The position numbers and the translations under genes were made by a program. The notes beneath the pieces are model-generated. The model searched no databases and was not told the origin of the DNA. It worked only from the letters and a program-made list of their open reading frames with translations. Positions 54,527 through 63,612 of a stretch of DNA of 64,000 nt are shown one piece after another (within the stretch, counting starts at the first letter, position 1; the number at the start of each line of letters is the position of its first letter). The stretch is from JBAOHV01 sp964450685. GTDB lineage: Bacteria > Actinomycetota > Acidimicrobiia > Acidimicrobiales > Microtrichaceae. The DNA lies in NCBI GenBank assembly GCA_964450685.1, contig CAYVDN010000011.1, positions 1-64,000 of the forward strand, written 5' to 3'.

Positions 54527-55621
54527 TCAGGCTCCCCATGCCTGGGAGTCGGACGTCGCCCCGAGGTACGGATCCACCGCAGCCGCACCCTGAGCAGGGG
54601 TGACCCTGGGTGCCGGCACGGTCGACAGCACACGGGTGAGGATCTGCTCGACGTCCACGTCCTGGGCGAGCGCCTCGTAGGAGAGCAACAGGCGGTGCCG
54701 CAGGATCTCGGGCGCGACGTCGAAGATGTCCTGGGGAGTCAGATACGAGCGGCCTCGCAGCAACGCCAGGGCCCGGCCGCCGCGCACCAGACCGATCGAG
54801 GCCCTGGGGCTGGCGCCGAGTTCGATGAAGGTACGCAGCTCCGCCAGGCCGTAGTTCTCCGGGGTCCTGGTGCACAGCACGAGATTGACCGCGTACTCGA
54901 GGACGGAGCGGTCCACGTAGACGCGCTCGGCGGCCTGCTGCAATGCCTGGACCTGATCGAGTTCGACCACCTGGACCGCCTCGGGCGGGTTGGTCCCCAT
55001 CCGCTGGACTATCTCCACCTCTTCGTTCGGTGCCGGGTATCCCAGGACGACCTTCATGAGGAATCGGTCCCGCTGAGCCTCGGGCAGCGGGTAGACACCC
55101 TCGGACTCGATCGGGTTCTGGGTCGCCATCACGAGGAACGGCTGCGGCACTTCGTGGGTGACGCCGCCGATCGTCACCTGGTGTTCCGCCATCACCTCGA
55201 GCAGTGCCGATTGGACCTTTGCGGGAGCGCGGTTGATCTCGTCCGCCAGGAGGAAGTTGGCGAAGACGGGACCGAGTTCGACGTCGAACTGCTCGGTCGA
55301 CGCCCGGTAGATGCGCGTGCCGACGACGTCGGCGGGCAGCAGGTCCGGAGTGAACTGGACACGGGAGAAGGTCCCTCCGACCGCGGTGGCGAGTGTCTCA
55401 GCCGCGAGGGTCTTGGCCAGCCCGGGGACGCTCTCGAGGAGGCAGTGGCCTCCGGCGATCAGGCAGGCGAGCATCCGCTCGATCGCTCGGTCCTGCCCGA
55501 CTATGACCTTCTTGACCTCGAACAGCAGGTGCTCGAGCACAGCGGCCTCCGGGGGACGCGCGCCCTGGTCTCCCATGGCTGCGGGCTGCGTGGGTGATGC
55601 TGTGCTGGCTGAGGCGTCCAT
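54527..55621 (-). CDS. MoxR-family AAA+ ATPase
   Basis: A 364-residue AAA+ chaperone-like ATPase. Walker A is SVPGLAKT, Walker B LLADEINRAPAKVQSALLEVM, followed by VMATQNPIESEGVYPLPEAQRDRF, the MoxR hallmark. Start ATG 55621 chosen for its AGGAG five bases upstream; an earlier in-frame codon at 55651 is weaker. A direct repeat ggtgggctcga occurs twice (55661-55671, 55678-55688) in the leader. Confidence 0.93.
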   Translation of the reverse strand: MDASASTASPTQPAAMGDQGARPPEAAVLEHLLFEVKKVIVGQDRAIERMLACLIAGGHCLLESVPGLAKTLAAETLATAVGGTFSRVQFTPDLLPADVVGTRIYRASTEQFDVELGPVFANFLLADEINRAPAKVQSALLEVMAEHQVTIGGVTHEVPQPFLVMATQNPIESEGVYPLPEAQRDRFLMKVVLGYPAPNEEVEIVQRMGTNPPEAVQVVELDQVQALQQAAERVYVDRSVLEYAVNLVLCTRTPENYGLAELRTFIELGASPRASIGLVRGGRALALLRGRSYLTPQDIFDVAPEILRHRLLLSYEALAQDVDVEQILTRVLSTVPAPRVTPAQGAAAVDPYLGATSDSQAWGA

Positions 55622-55900
55622 CTGTCTCCTGGGCCGGCGGGGCCGGGCCATCTCCGTCTGGGTGGGCTCGATCGTGGGGTGGGCTCGAACTTGGGTCGGC
55701 TGGGTGATGCTGCCGTCGACCCAGCACGGTACGGCGGCGATCGAGCAGGTGCCCGTCGATGCAGCTTCGAAGCTGATCCGTCGTTCAGGGAATGGGTCGA
55801 GAGCGACACAAGTGTGCCCGATCCATGGAAGGTTCCGGCCGATCCCGGTTACCCGTGGCCTCGGGAGTGGCCACAGCCGCCTTGTAGGCTTCGGTCCGCC
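55622..55900. promoter_or_regulatory. 279-bp divergent intergenic region moxR / ftsY
   Basis: Holds a TACCGT -10 candidate for moxR (55726-55731, minus), two 11-bp direct repeats near moxR, and the ftsY -10 box TAGGCT at 55885-55890. No gene seen. Confidence 0.5.
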
Positions 55901-57133
55901 ATGGAACCCATCGTCATCCTCATAGCCGCAGTGCTTCTCCTTGCCGTCGTGGCGGGCCTGGTCGTGAGCCGGCGCCCGTCCAGAGAAGAGGCCCTGGAGC
56001 CGCCCCCGGTCGACCTGGGCACGGCAACGCCGCCTGACCGCGTCGGCACACTGGAGCGCTCTGACGAGGAGCTGGTCGAGCCCGAGGTCGAAATAGTCGA
56101 TCCGATGTCGGGCATCCTCCCGCCCGAGGTGGTCATCACCGGCCCGGAGCTGACTCCCGAGGAGGAGGCCGCGAACATTGCGGCAGCGGAGGCCGCCGAG
56201 CTGGAGAGCGAGGTCGAGCTCCTCGAGGCTCCGAAGCCGACGTTCCGCGAGCGCCTGAGCCGGGCACGCTCGACCTTCTCGGGCTACGTCGGCTCGATCC
56301 TCTCCCGTTCCGAGATCGACGCCGACACATGGGACGAACTCGAGGAGGCACTCATCCGCGCCGACGTCGGGATCGGCCCGGCGACCGAGCTGCTCGACTC
56401 CGTCCGCGCGACGGTCAAAGAGCGCGGCATCACCACGCCGGTCGAGCTGATCGAGGCGGTCAAGGAGGAGATGAAGGCCCGACTGGCCGGATCGGTCGAG
56501 CTGAACCTGGCCGCGGACGCGCCGTCGGTCTGGCTGTTCGTGGGCGTCAACGGGGTCGGCAAGACGACGACCATCGGCAAGGTCGGCAAACGGCTGACCG
56601 ACAACGGGTCGGCCGTCGTGATGGCCGCCGGTGACACGTTCCGCGCGGCCGCTGCCGAACAGCTGGGCACCTGGGCGGACAGGTGCGGAGCGGATCTGAT
56701 CCGTGGCGCCGAAGGGGGCGACCCGTCATCGATCATCTTCGACGCCATCGCCGCGGCGTCTGCCCGGAGCGCCGATGTCGTACTTGCCGACACCGCCGGT
56801 CGGCTGCACACCAAGACCAACCTGATGGAGGAGCTGGCCAAGGTTCGTCGGGTCGCCGACAAGGGCGACGGCACCGTCACCGAGGTCCTGCTGGTCCTGG
56901 ACGCCACGACCGGGCAGAACGGCCTGCAGCAGGCGCGTCAGTTCACCGAGGCGACGGATCTGACTGGAGTGGTGCTCACCAAGCTCGACGGGTCGGCCAA
57001 GGGAGGAATCGTCTTCGCCATCCGCTCGGAACTGGGCATACCTGTGAAGCTGGTGGGGCTCGGCGAGTCCGCGGAGGACCTCGTCGACTTCGACGCGGAC
57101 GAGTTCGTCGACGCCCTTTTCGACCAGGTTTGA
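55901..57133 (+). CDS. ftsY: Signal recognition particle receptor FtsY
   Basis: A 410-residue SRP receptor GTPase. An N-terminal membrane helix (IVILIAAVLLLAVVAGLVV) and an acidic A region precede the N and G domains (GVNGVGKTTTIGK, DTAGRLHTK, TKLDGSAKGG). Start ATG 55901 is ten bases after TAGGCT; the open frame runs 74 codons further upstream but crosses that promoter and lacks similarity. Confidence 0.95.
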   Translation: MEPIVILIAAVLLLAVVAGLVVSRRPSREEALEPPPVDLGTATPPDRVGTLERSDEELVEPEVEIVDPMSGILPPEVVITGPELTPEEEAANIAAAEAAELESEVELLEAPKPTFRERLSRARSTFSGYVGSILSRSEIDADTWDELEEALIRADVGIGPATELLDSVRATVKERGITTPVELIEAVKEEMKARLAGSVELNLAADAPSVWLFVGVNGVGKTTTIGKVGKRLTDNGSAVVMAAGDTFRAAAAEQLGTWADRCGADLIRGAEGGDPSSIIFDAIAAASARSADVVLADTAGRLHTKTNLMEELAKVRRVADKGDGTVTEVLLVLDATTGQNGLQQARQFTEATDLTGVVLTKLDGSAKGGIVFAIRSELGIPVKLVGLGESAEDLVDFDADEFVDALFDQV

Positions 57134-57190
57134 CACATCCGACTAGACCGGTTCGGGCGCGCTGAGGCGCTCCGGTAGCCTCTGACCCCG

Positions 57191-58672
57191 ATGTTCGAGT
57201 CACTCAGCGATCGTTTCGACGGAATTTTCACGCGTCTGCGGGGCAAGGGGCGGTTGTCCGATGCCGACGTCGACGAGGTACTGCGCGAGATCCGCTTGGC
57301 GCTGCTGGAGGCCGATGTCAACGTCGGTGTGGTGCGGTCGCTGCAGTCACGCATCCGCGAGCGGGCGGTCGGTGCGGACCTGTCCAAGGCGCTGAACCCG
57401 GCGCTGCAGGTCAAGAAGATCGTCCTCGAGGAGCTGACCGAGACCCTCGGTGGGGAGACACTGCGTATCACCTACGCGTCGAAACCACCGACCGTCGTAC
57501 TGATGGCAGGCCTCCAGGGCTCGGGCAAGACGACCAACTCGGCGAAGCTCGCCCGCTGGTTCAAGGCGCAGGGCCGCAATCCGTTGATGGTCGGTGCCGA
57601 CCTGCAACGCCCCGCGGCTGTCGAGCAGCTGCGGACGCTGGGGCGTCAGATCGACGTACCGGTGTACTCGGCTCCGGATGAAGTCGTCGCGTCGGGCGCG
57701 GGTGACCCGGTCGACGTCGCCCGCGGTGCGGTCGCCGAGGCCCGTCGGCTCGGCAGGGACGTGCTGATCGTCGACACCGCCGGCCGTCTGGCGATCGATG
57801 CCGAGCTGATGGAGCAGGTGCGACGTATCTCCGACGAGGTGCGGCCGGACTACACGTTCCTGGTGATCGACGCCATGACGGGCCAGGACGCCGTTGGTGT
57901 CGCCGAGTCATTTCACGAGACGTTAGAGCTCGACGGGGTCATCCTGACCAAGCTCGACGGCGATGCCCGCGGTGGCGCGGCGCTCTCGGTCAAGGAGGTG
58001 GTCGGTCGCCCGATCGCGTTCGCGTCGACCGGTGAGAAGCTCGAGGACTTCGATCTCTTCCACCCGGACCGGCTCGCCGGCAGGATCCTCGGTGAGGGCG
58101 ATCTCGCAACCCTGATCGAGAAGGCGGAGGAGGCTTTCGAGAAGGACGAGGCCGAAGCTGCCGCCGAGAGGTTGCTGGCGGGCACGTTCACACTCGACGA
58201 CTTCCTCGAGCAGATGCAGGCGCTCAAGAGGATGGGCCCGCTCTCGGGAGTCATGAGCATGCTGCCCGGCGTGCCCAAGGAGGTGCGAGACGTCGAGATC
58301 GACGACCGCCACATCGCCCGTATAGAGGGGATCATCCGCTCGATGACCCCACAGGAGCGGGTCAAGCCGGACATCATCGACAACTCGCGCCGCGACCGGA
58401 TCGCAAAGGGTTCGGGCAGTTCGGCGAGCGAGGTCACCCAGCTCGTCGGTCAGTTCAAGCAGATGCGCCAGATGATGCAGCAGATGGGTGGCAACAAGTT
58501 CGCCAAGCGCAAGGCCAAGAAGGCGAAGAAGGGACGCAAGGGAGGCGGACGGGTGACGCCCAAGGGCTCCAGCCCGTCGGTGCCCAAGCAGGCCTTTGCT
58601 CTGCCCACGCTCGAGGAGATGGAGGCGCAACTGCCACGTGGCAGAGGTGCCGGCCTGCCGGGCGTCGACTGA
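57191..58672 (+). CDS. ffh: Signal recognition particle protein Ffh
   Basis: A 493-residue SRP54 GTPase. N domain, G1 GLQGSGKTTNSAK, GADLQRPAAVEQL, DTAGRLAID, TKLDGDARGG, then the methionine-rich M domain with MQALKRMGPLSGVMSMLPG and QFKQMRQMMQQMGG, and a lysine-rich tail. ATG 57191 is nine bases after TAGCCT (57176-57181). Confidence 0.97.
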   Translation: MFESLSDRFDGIFTRLRGKGRLSDADVDEVLREIRLALLEADVNVGVVRSLQSRIRERAVGADLSKALNPALQVKKIVLEELTETLGGETLRITYASKPPTVVLMAGLQGSGKTTNSAKLARWFKAQGRNPLMVGADLQRPAAVEQLRTLGRQIDVPVYSAPDEVVASGAGDPVDVARGAVAEARRLGRDVLIVDTAGRLAIDAELMEQVRRISDEVRPDYTFLVIDAMTGQDAVGVAESFHETLELDGVILTKLDGDARGGAALSVKEVVGRPIAFASTGEKLEDFDLFHPDRLAGRILGEGDLATLIEKAEEAFEKDEAEAAAERLLAGTFTLDDFLEQMQALKRMGPLSGVMSMLPGVPKEVRDVEIDDRHIARIEGIIRSMTPQERVKPDIIDNSRRDRIAKGSGSSASEVTQLVGQFKQMRQMMQQMGGNKFAKRKAKKAKKGRKGGGRVTPKGSSPSVPKQAFALPTLEEMEAQLPRGRGAGLPGVD

Positions 58673-58878
58673 CAGGCGTAGACCGGCAGGCACCTCCCAC
58701 ACGTCTCCGGCCCCGGACGCGACGAGCGCAGCTTGCCGTCGGCCGCGCCAGGGACCATCATGGGTGGCCGCCTGTGCGCCGGGCGCGGCTGTGCCGTGCG
58801 CCAGTGCTCATACGACAAGATCTCACTGGGCACCGAACTACCTGCGGTGCCACCCCCACAAGAAGGAAGACACACAAC
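58673..58878 (+). other. 206-bp leader region before rpsP
   Basis: GC-rich with AGAAGGAAGA (58861-58870) as the rpsP ribosome site. No convincing intrinsic terminator for ffh or clear -10 box seen, so rpsP may be partly read from ffh. Confidence 0.4.
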
Positions 58879-59151
58879 GTGGCCGTTCGACTCCGCCTGA
58901 CCCGAGTGGGCAAGAAGAAGCAGCCGACCTACCGGATCGTCGCTGCAGATGCCCGCTCGCCGCGGGACGGCAAGTACCTCGAGATCGTGGGTACCTACGA
59001 CCCCCGTCGCGAACCGTCCGCGATCACCGTCGACAACGACAAGGCGGTCGAGTGGTTGCGCAAGGGCGCCCAGCCGTCCGAGCGCGTCGAGAAGCTTCTC
59101 AAGATCTCGGGCGCGTGGGATGAGTTCCAGGCGTCCAAGGCGGCCAAGTGA
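58879..59151 (+). CDS. rpsP: 30S ribosomal protein S16
   Basis: A 90-residue protein, VAVRLRLTRVGKKKQPTYRIVAADARSPRDGKYLE at its N-terminus. GTG 58879 follows AGAAGGAAGA. Heads the rpsP-khpA-rimM-trmD-rplS cluster; its stop overlaps khpA (GTGA). Confidence 0.97.
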   Translation: MAVRLRLTRVGKKKQPTYRIVAADARSPRDGKYLEIVGTYDPRREPSAITVDNDKAVEWLRKGAQPSERVEKLLKISGAWDEFQASKAAK

Positions 59152-59405
59152 GCGACGCCGCCGCGCCGACACACGCAAGTGCGGTGCTCGAGCACATCGC
59201 CAAGTCTCTCGTCGACGAGCCGGACGGCGTCCGCGTCGAGGTGGTCGACGGAGACAACCGGGCACAGCTGAACCTCTACGTGGCCGACGGTGACATGGGG
59301 CGCATCATCGGCAAGCGGGGCCGCATGGCCTCGGCGATCCGGACCGTCACGCGCGCTGCCGCGGCGCGCGACGGTGTCGAGATCGACGTCGAGTTCGTCG
59401 ACTGA
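59148..59405 (+). CDS. khpA: KH-domain RNA-binding protein KhpA
   Basis: An 85-residue single KH protein; the nucleic-acid loop GKRG lies in RIIGKRGRMASAIRTV. Partner of KhpB in other bacteria, affecting cell-size control and RNA metabolism. Coupled to rpsP by GTGA. Confidence 0.93.
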   Translation: MSDAAAPTHASAVLEHIAKSLVDEPDGVRVEVVDGDNRAQLNLYVADGDMGRIIGKRGRMASAIRTVTRAAAARDGVEIDVEFVD

Positions 59406-59413
59406 GTGCGCTG

Positions 59414-59917
59414 ATGGGCGCACCGGCCGACGGTGCAGACGGTGGACCACGCCTGCTCGAGGTCGGACGAATCACCAAGGCACACGGGCTTCGTGGTGAG
59501 GTCGTCGTCTGGCTGAGTTCTGACAGGACCGAGCGCCTCGAACCTGGTCGCGTGCTGCACACCGACAGGGGAGTTCTGGAGGTGCGCTCGTCCCGGCCCC
59601 ACCAGGATCGGTGGGTGGTCCACTTCGAAGGCGTCGAGGGTCGCGATGCGGCAGAGCGCCTACGTGGGCTGATCCTATCGGGGGAGCCGATCGACGACCC
59701 CGACGTGCTGTGGGTCCATGACCTGATCGGAGCGAGCGTCCGTACCCCGGACGGAACGGTCCGAGGCACAGTGGAGTCGGTGCAGGACAACCCTGCTTCC
59801 GACCTGCTCGTGCTGGATTCCGGAGCGCTGGTGCCGGTGGTGTTCGTGGTCGAGGGGCCGACCGACGGTGTGCTGGTGGTGGACACTCCCGACGGTCTCT
59901 TCGAGCTGGGGGGTTGA
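59414..59917 (+). CDS. rimM: Ribosome maturation factor RimM
   Basis: A 167-residue two-barrel protein for 16S processing. EVGRITKAHGLRGEVVVW at the N-terminus, WVVHFEGVEGRDAAERLRG, and the PRC-barrel half DDPDVLWVHDLIGASV to the C-terminus. ATG 59414, eight bases after khpA. Confidence 0.95.
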   Translation: MGAPADGADGGPRLLEVGRITKAHGLRGEVVVWLSSDRTERLEPGRVLHTDRGVLEVRSSRPHQDRWVVHFEGVEGRDAAERLRGLILSGEPIDDPDVLWVHDLIGASVRTPDGTVRGTVESVQDNPASDLLVLDSGALVPVVFVVEGPTDGVLVVDTPDGLFELGG

Positions 59918-59920
59918 GCG

Positions 59921-60643
59921 TTGCGGGTGGACGTGCTCACGATCTTCCCCGAGATGGTCGACGGCTTCGCGTCGCAGAGCCTCCTGGGCAGGGCACGGCG
60001 AGCCGGGCTGCTCGATCTGCGTGTCCACGACCTGCGAGACGCGACGACCGACGTCCACCGGACCGTCGATGACTCGCCGTTCGGCGGCGGCGCCGGAATG
60101 GTCCTCACCCCGGGGCCGATCTTCGAGACCGTGGAGCGCGAGGACCCTCCCAGGCCGCTGTTGCTCCTCGGCCCGGGCGGTAGGCGCCTGGATCAGGCCT
60201 TCGCCTCGGAGCTCGCTCTGGGCGACGGCTTCTCACTCCTGTGTGGGCGCTACGAAGGGGTCGACGAGAGAGTCCGCGAACACCTCGTCGACGGCGAGCT
60301 GTCCATCGGTGACTACGTCCTCGCCGGCGGGGAGGTTGCAGCGATGGTGGTGCTCGAGGCCGTCGGGCGTCTCGTCCCGGGCGTCATGGGCAACGCGGAG
60401 TCCGCGGTCGAGGAGTCCTTCAGCTCCGGACTCCTCGAGTACCCGCAGTACACCCGGCCGGCGGACTACCGGGGCTGGCAGGTGCCCGAGGTGCTCCGGT
60501 CGGGCGATCACCGACGTGTGGCCGGGTGGCGCCGCGCCCGGGCAGTGGAACGGACGCTCGCGTTCCGGCCCGATCTGATCGAGAAGGCAGGCGGGCTGAG
60601 TGACGCCGACCGGCGGCTCCTGGACGAGTTCCCCCCGACATGA
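59921..60643 (+). CDS. trmD: tRNA (guanine37-N1)-methyltransferase TrmD
   Basis: A 240-residue SPOUT methyltransferase with VLTIFPEMVDGF, the knot motifs LLCGRYEGVDERV and ELSIGDYVLAGGE, and the C-terminal PEVLRSGDHRRVAGWRRA. The start is TTG 59921, three bases after the rimM stop, with a G-rich stretch upstream. Confidence 0.96.
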   Translation: MRVDVLTIFPEMVDGFASQSLLGRARRAGLLDLRVHDLRDATTDVHRTVDDSPFGGGAGMVLTPGPIFETVEREDPPRPLLLLGPGGRRLDQAFASELALGDGFSLLCGRYEGVDERVREHLVDGELSIGDYVLAGGEVAAMVVLEAVGRLVPGVMGNAESAVEESFSSGLLEYPQYTRPADYRGWQVPEVLRSGDHRRVAGWRRARAVERTLAFRPDLIEKAGGLSDADRRLLDEFPPT

Positions 60644-60686
60644 TCGGGGATTCCACCCCGTTTTCCCGGAGCCGGTCCTGAACAAC

Positions 60687-60692
60687 TATCAT
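60687..60692 (+). promoter_or_regulatory. -10 candidate for rplS
   Basis: TATCAT 65 bases before the rplS start; would give rplS its own promoter at the end of the cluster. Confidence 0.35.
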
Positions 60693-60756
60693 CGCCGGGC
60701 CGTACGTCCGGTGCCCCCGACGATCGGGCCGCGCGCCGCCCGAGGAGACCTCTGAC

Positions 60757-61101
60757 ATGAAGCCGACCGACATCATCGACAACGACAGCCTGCGGGATGA
60801 CGTTCCCGAGTTCGACCCGGGCGACACCCTGAAGGTCCACGTGAAGGTGGTCGAGGGCAACAAGGAGCGCGTGCAGGTTTTCCAGGGTGCCGTGATCCGT
60901 CGTCAGGGTGGAGGCCTCCAGGAGACCTTCACGGTTCGGAAGGTCTCCTACGGCGTGGGTGTCGAGCGGACCTTCCCGGTGCACTCGCCGATCATCGAGA
61001 AGATCGAGCGCGTGAGCCGCGGTGACGTCCGGCGGGCCAAGCTCTACTACCAGCGCGACCGCGTCGGTAAGGCGGCCAAGATCAAAGAGAAGCGCGACTG
61101 A
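60757..61101 (+). CDS. rplS: 50S ribosomal protein L19
   Basis: A 114-residue protein with FDPGDTLKVHVKVVEGNKERVQVFQG, VERTFPVHSPIIEKIE and RRAKLYYQRDRVGKAAKIKEKR. ATG 60757 has GAGGAGA upstream. Confidence 0.97.
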   Translation: MKPTDIIDNDSLRDDVPEFDPGDTLKVHVKVVEGNKERVQVFQGAVIRRQGGGLQETFTVRKVSYGVGVERTFPVHSPIIEKIERVSRGDVRRAKLYYQRDRVGKAAKIKEKRD

Positions 61102-61110
61102 CAGTCGCCC

Positions 61111-61130
61111 GGCCCGCATGACGGGCCTTT
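61111..61130 (+). terminator. Intrinsic terminator after rplS
   Basis: GGCCCG-CATGA-CGGGCC followed by TTT, 10 bases past the rplS stop. Confidence 0.65.
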
Positions 61131-61190
61131 GGCCACCCAGCTTCCCCCACCTCTGTCCGCAGAACGCGGACACGACAAGCGGGAGGCATC

Positions 61191-61544
61191 GTGGGGGCAC
61201 CCCCTTTCGATCCGCAACGTCTCGGAGCGTACGGCGAGTCACTCGTCGCGCTCTGGTACGAACAGCGTGGCTACAGCGTCCTGGCACGAAACTGGAGATG
61301 TCGCGAAGGCGAGATCGATCTTGTGCTGGGTCGGGGTTCGCTCGTGGTCATATGCGAGGTAAAGACGCGTTCGAGTGAGCGATTCGGGTCACCGTTCGAA
61401 GCGGTCGGCCCTGACAAACAGCGTCGACTCAGGCATCTCGGTGCTCGGTGGTTGGCCGAGTCACACACCGGCTACCGGGACGTGCGGTTCGATGTCGCCG
61501 GTGTCGTGGGACGTCGGGTCCAGGTCATCGAGCACGCATTCTGA
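61191..61544 (+). CDS. YraN/UPF0102 family nuclease-fold protein
   Basis: A 117-residue restriction-endonuclease-like protein: GESLVALWYEQRGYSVLARNWR, EIDLVLGRGSLVVICEVKTRSS with the D-x-E-x-K-type acidic site. Function unproven; often next to comM and dprA, as here. GTG 61191 has GGGAGG upstream. Confidence 0.92.
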   Translation: MGAPPFDPQRLGAYGESLVALWYEQRGYSVLARNWRCREGEIDLVLGRGSLVVICEVKTRSSERFGSPFEAVGPDKQRRLRHLGARWLAESHTGYRDVRFDVAGVVGRRVQVIEHAF

Positions 61545-61601
61545 GAGCTGCTGTGGGGCAGGTCGCCGGGCCCAGACCGGCCTGGGTCCTGGTGCCCGGG
61601 G

Positions 61602-61811
61602 TCAGCGCCTCGGCTCTCGTCTGGACCGTGCCGCCCAACATCCCCGATGCCAGTGGCGCCTCAGGTCGGGTGCAGCGACCGGAACCGCCACTACGTGCCC
61701 TGTACCCGGCGGGATCTCGCGGTTGCAGCCGGGACAGAGGTACGCCTTGGTCGCCTGGTAGGGCTGGATCCGCCGCACCTCGCAGTCGGCATGTGCGGTG
61801 TAGTCGGCCAT
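61602..61811 (-). CDS. Small C-x2-C-x25-H-x2-C zinc-finger-like protein
   Basis: A 69-residue protein with Cys26, Cys29, His55 and Cys58 (CPGC ... HWHRGC) and a basic C-terminus. Conserved-looking small zinc ribbon, function unknown. The frame continues upstream to 61964, but ATG 61811 follows the stop of the 36-residue membrane protein gene by seven bases, so the two form a micro-operon on the strand opposite yraN and comM. Confidence 0.72.
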   Translation of the reverse strand: MADYTAHADCEVRRIQPYQATKAYLCPGCNREIPPGTGHVVAVPVAAPDLRRHWHRGCWAARSRREPRR

Positions 61812-61818
61812 GTCGACG

Positions 61819-61929
61819 TCAGCCGAGGAACGCCCACGCCACGAGGGCGGCTGCCACCAGCAGCGCTGCGCCGACAAAGACCAGGTCCCATGGGGAGCGG
61901 CGGTGGCGGCGTTCGGGGTTGAAGCCCAT
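61819..61929 (-). CDS. 36-residue single-helix membrane protein
   Basis: Basic N-terminus (MGFNPERRHRRSPWD) then one hydrophobic helix (LVFVGAALLVAAALVAWAFL). GATACT lies six bases before ATG 61929 (minus strand), fitting a leaderless start. First gene of the micro-operon. Confidence 0.55.
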   Translation of the reverse strand: MGFNPERRHRRSPWDLVFVGAALLVAAALVAWAFLG

Positions 61930-62031
61930 GTCGCCAGTATCGCGGTCGAGCCCGATGTCCGCACACGGCCGCCTCCGAAACCGGGTCGTGCGGCCCGGGC
62001 CGGCCGGAGGTCGACTGTCGGAGCATCGTCC

Positions 62032-62037
62032 TATGGT
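62032..62037 (+). promoter_or_regulatory. -10 candidate for comM
   Basis: TATGGT, 72 bases before GTG 62110; the leader contains a small CCCT...AGGG hairpin and a GGAG ribosome site. Confidence 0.4.
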
Positions 62038-62109
62038 CAGTCGCGGTTCCGGCCGGCTCGCAGCATCGCTGCCCACGTCCCTCCCGCAGGGAGCGATGAA
62101 GGAGTTGCA

Positions 62110-63612
62110 GTGCTTGCCAAGGTCACGTCAGCGACCGTCATCGGTGTCAGTGGGCACCCGGTGCATGTCGAGGTCCACGTCGCCCACGGGCTGCCGATGT
62201 TCTCGATCGTCGGTCTTCCTGACGCATCGTGTCGAGAGGCGCGGGATCGGGTTCGAGCCGCGGTCAACTCGTCGGGGTTCGACTGGCCACCGTGCCGGGT
62301 CACCGTGAACCTCGCCCCGACGAGCCTGCGCAAGGTCGGGTCCGGGCTCGACCTCGCGATCGCGGTGGCCTTCCTGGTGGCAACACGGCAGCTGCCGGAG
62401 AGCGTGGCACACGGGAGGAGCTTCCTGGGAGAGCTCGGTCTGGACGGCAGGGTCAGATCGGTCCCGGGAGTGCTACCGGCGCTCGACGCGCTCGACGACG
62501 ACCAGCCCATAGTGGCAACTGCCGACCTCGTCGAGGCCCATCTCGTCAGGTCGGGCGCGCTCGGCGCGTCGACGCTCGCAGACCTGGTCGCCTCGCTGAC
62601 CGGTTCGATGCCGTGGCCTGAAGCTCCTCGTCGTCACACCCCCTCGGTCCAGATCGACGAGCCGGACCTGGCCGACGTACAGGGACACGGACTCGGCCGC
62701 GCCGCACTAGAAGTGGCCGCGGCAGGGGCCCATCACCTGCTCATGACAGGGCCGCCCGGCTCAGGCAAGACGATGCTGGCCGAACGACTGGTCGGACTGC
62801 TTCCCGACCTCGACGAGACCTCGGCTGTCCAGGTGTCCCGCGTCCACTCCGTCGCCTCGCAGCTCCGCCCCGAGAACGGTCTGCCGAGTCGCCCTCCGTT
62901 TCGGTCGCCACACCACACGGCCTCGCTCGTCGCGATGATCGGTGGTGGCTCCTCGATGTTGCGACCCGGTGAGGTGTCGTTGGCTGCCGGAGGCGTCCTC
63001 TTCATGGATGAGCTCGGCGAGTTCCCGACCGCTCATCTCGAGGCCCTCCGTCAGCCGCTGGAGCAGGGGTCAGTGCACGTTTCACGGTCCCAGCACCACG
63101 TGACCCTCCCGGCGGACTTCATCCTCGTGGCGGCGACCAACCCGTGTCCCTGCGGCATGGGTCGGTGGGGACTGTGCACCTGCACTCCGGCCCAGCTCGA
63201 CCGCTACCGTCGCCGGCTGTCGGGCCCGCTGCTCGACCGGTTCGACCTGCGCGTGGACGTCGATCCGCCCGATGCCACCCAGGTCCTCGGTAGCGGCCCG
63301 GTCGGCGAGTCGACTGCCACTGTGCGTGAACGCGTCTCCGAAGCTCGGAACAGGGCTCGGCGCAGGGGAGTGTCCGCCAACAGGATGCTGCACGGAGCAG
63401 ATCTGGAGGCGCACGCCCCGCTCTCCTCCGATGGACGAGATCTGTTGCGGGAGTCACTCGCTGCCGGGCGGCTCTCGATGCGTGGAGTTCAGCGAGTCCG
63501 AGCCCTCGGGCTCACGCTCGCCGACCTTGCCGGACGGTCCGGTCCCCTGGATGTCGCGACGCTCGCCTCGGCGATGATGCTGCGCGGCATCGAATGCGAA
63601 CAGGTGTCCTGA
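62110..63612 (+). CDS. comM: YifB/ComM-family Mg chelatase-like AAA+ protein
   Basis: A 500-residue helicase-like AAA+ protein; ComM promotes branch migration during natural transformation. The N-terminal ChlI-like domain (ATVIGVSGHPVHVEVHVAHG), Walker A MTGPPGSGKTM, Walker B GVLFMDELGEF, and the cysteine cluster NPCPCGMGRWGLCTC are present. Start GTG 62110 with GGAG six bases upstream; the longer frame is rejected. Confidence 0.94.
   Translation: MLAKVTSATVIGVSGHPVHVEVHVAHGLPMFSIVGLPDASCREARDRVRAAVNSSGFDWPPCRVTVNLAPTSLRKVGSGLDLAIAVAFLVATRQLPESVAHGRSFLGELGLDGRVRSVPGVLPALDALDDDQPIVATADLVEAHLVRSGALGASTLADLVASLTGSMPWPEAPRRHTPSVQIDEPDLADVQGHGLGRAALEVAAAGAHHLLMTGPPGSGKTMLAERLVGLLPDLDETSAVQVSRVHSVASQLRPENGLPSRPPFRSPHHTASLVAMIGGGSSMLRPGEVSLAAGGVLFMDELGEFPTAHLEALRQPLEQGSVHVSRSQHHVTLPADFILVAATNPCPCGMGRWGLCTCTPAQLDRYRRRLSGPLLDRFDLRVDVDPPDATQVLGSGPVGESTATVRERVSEARNRARRRGVSANRMLHGADLEAHAPLSSDGRDLLRESLAAGRLSMRGVQRVRALGLTLADLAGRSGPLDVATLASAMMLRGIECEQVS

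Noticed and set aside
53615..55597. A 660-codon plus-strand frame opposite DUF58 and moxR
   Set aside because: It is the antisense shadow of two clear genes; high GC leaves few stops.
55679..55900. An extended N-terminus for FtsY
   Set aside because: The 74 extra codons cross the TAGGCT promoter and lack similarity; the membrane helix starts right after ATG 55901.
58759..58899. A 46-codon upstream ORF overlapping rpsP
   Set aside because: It has no ribosome site and its composition looks non-coding.
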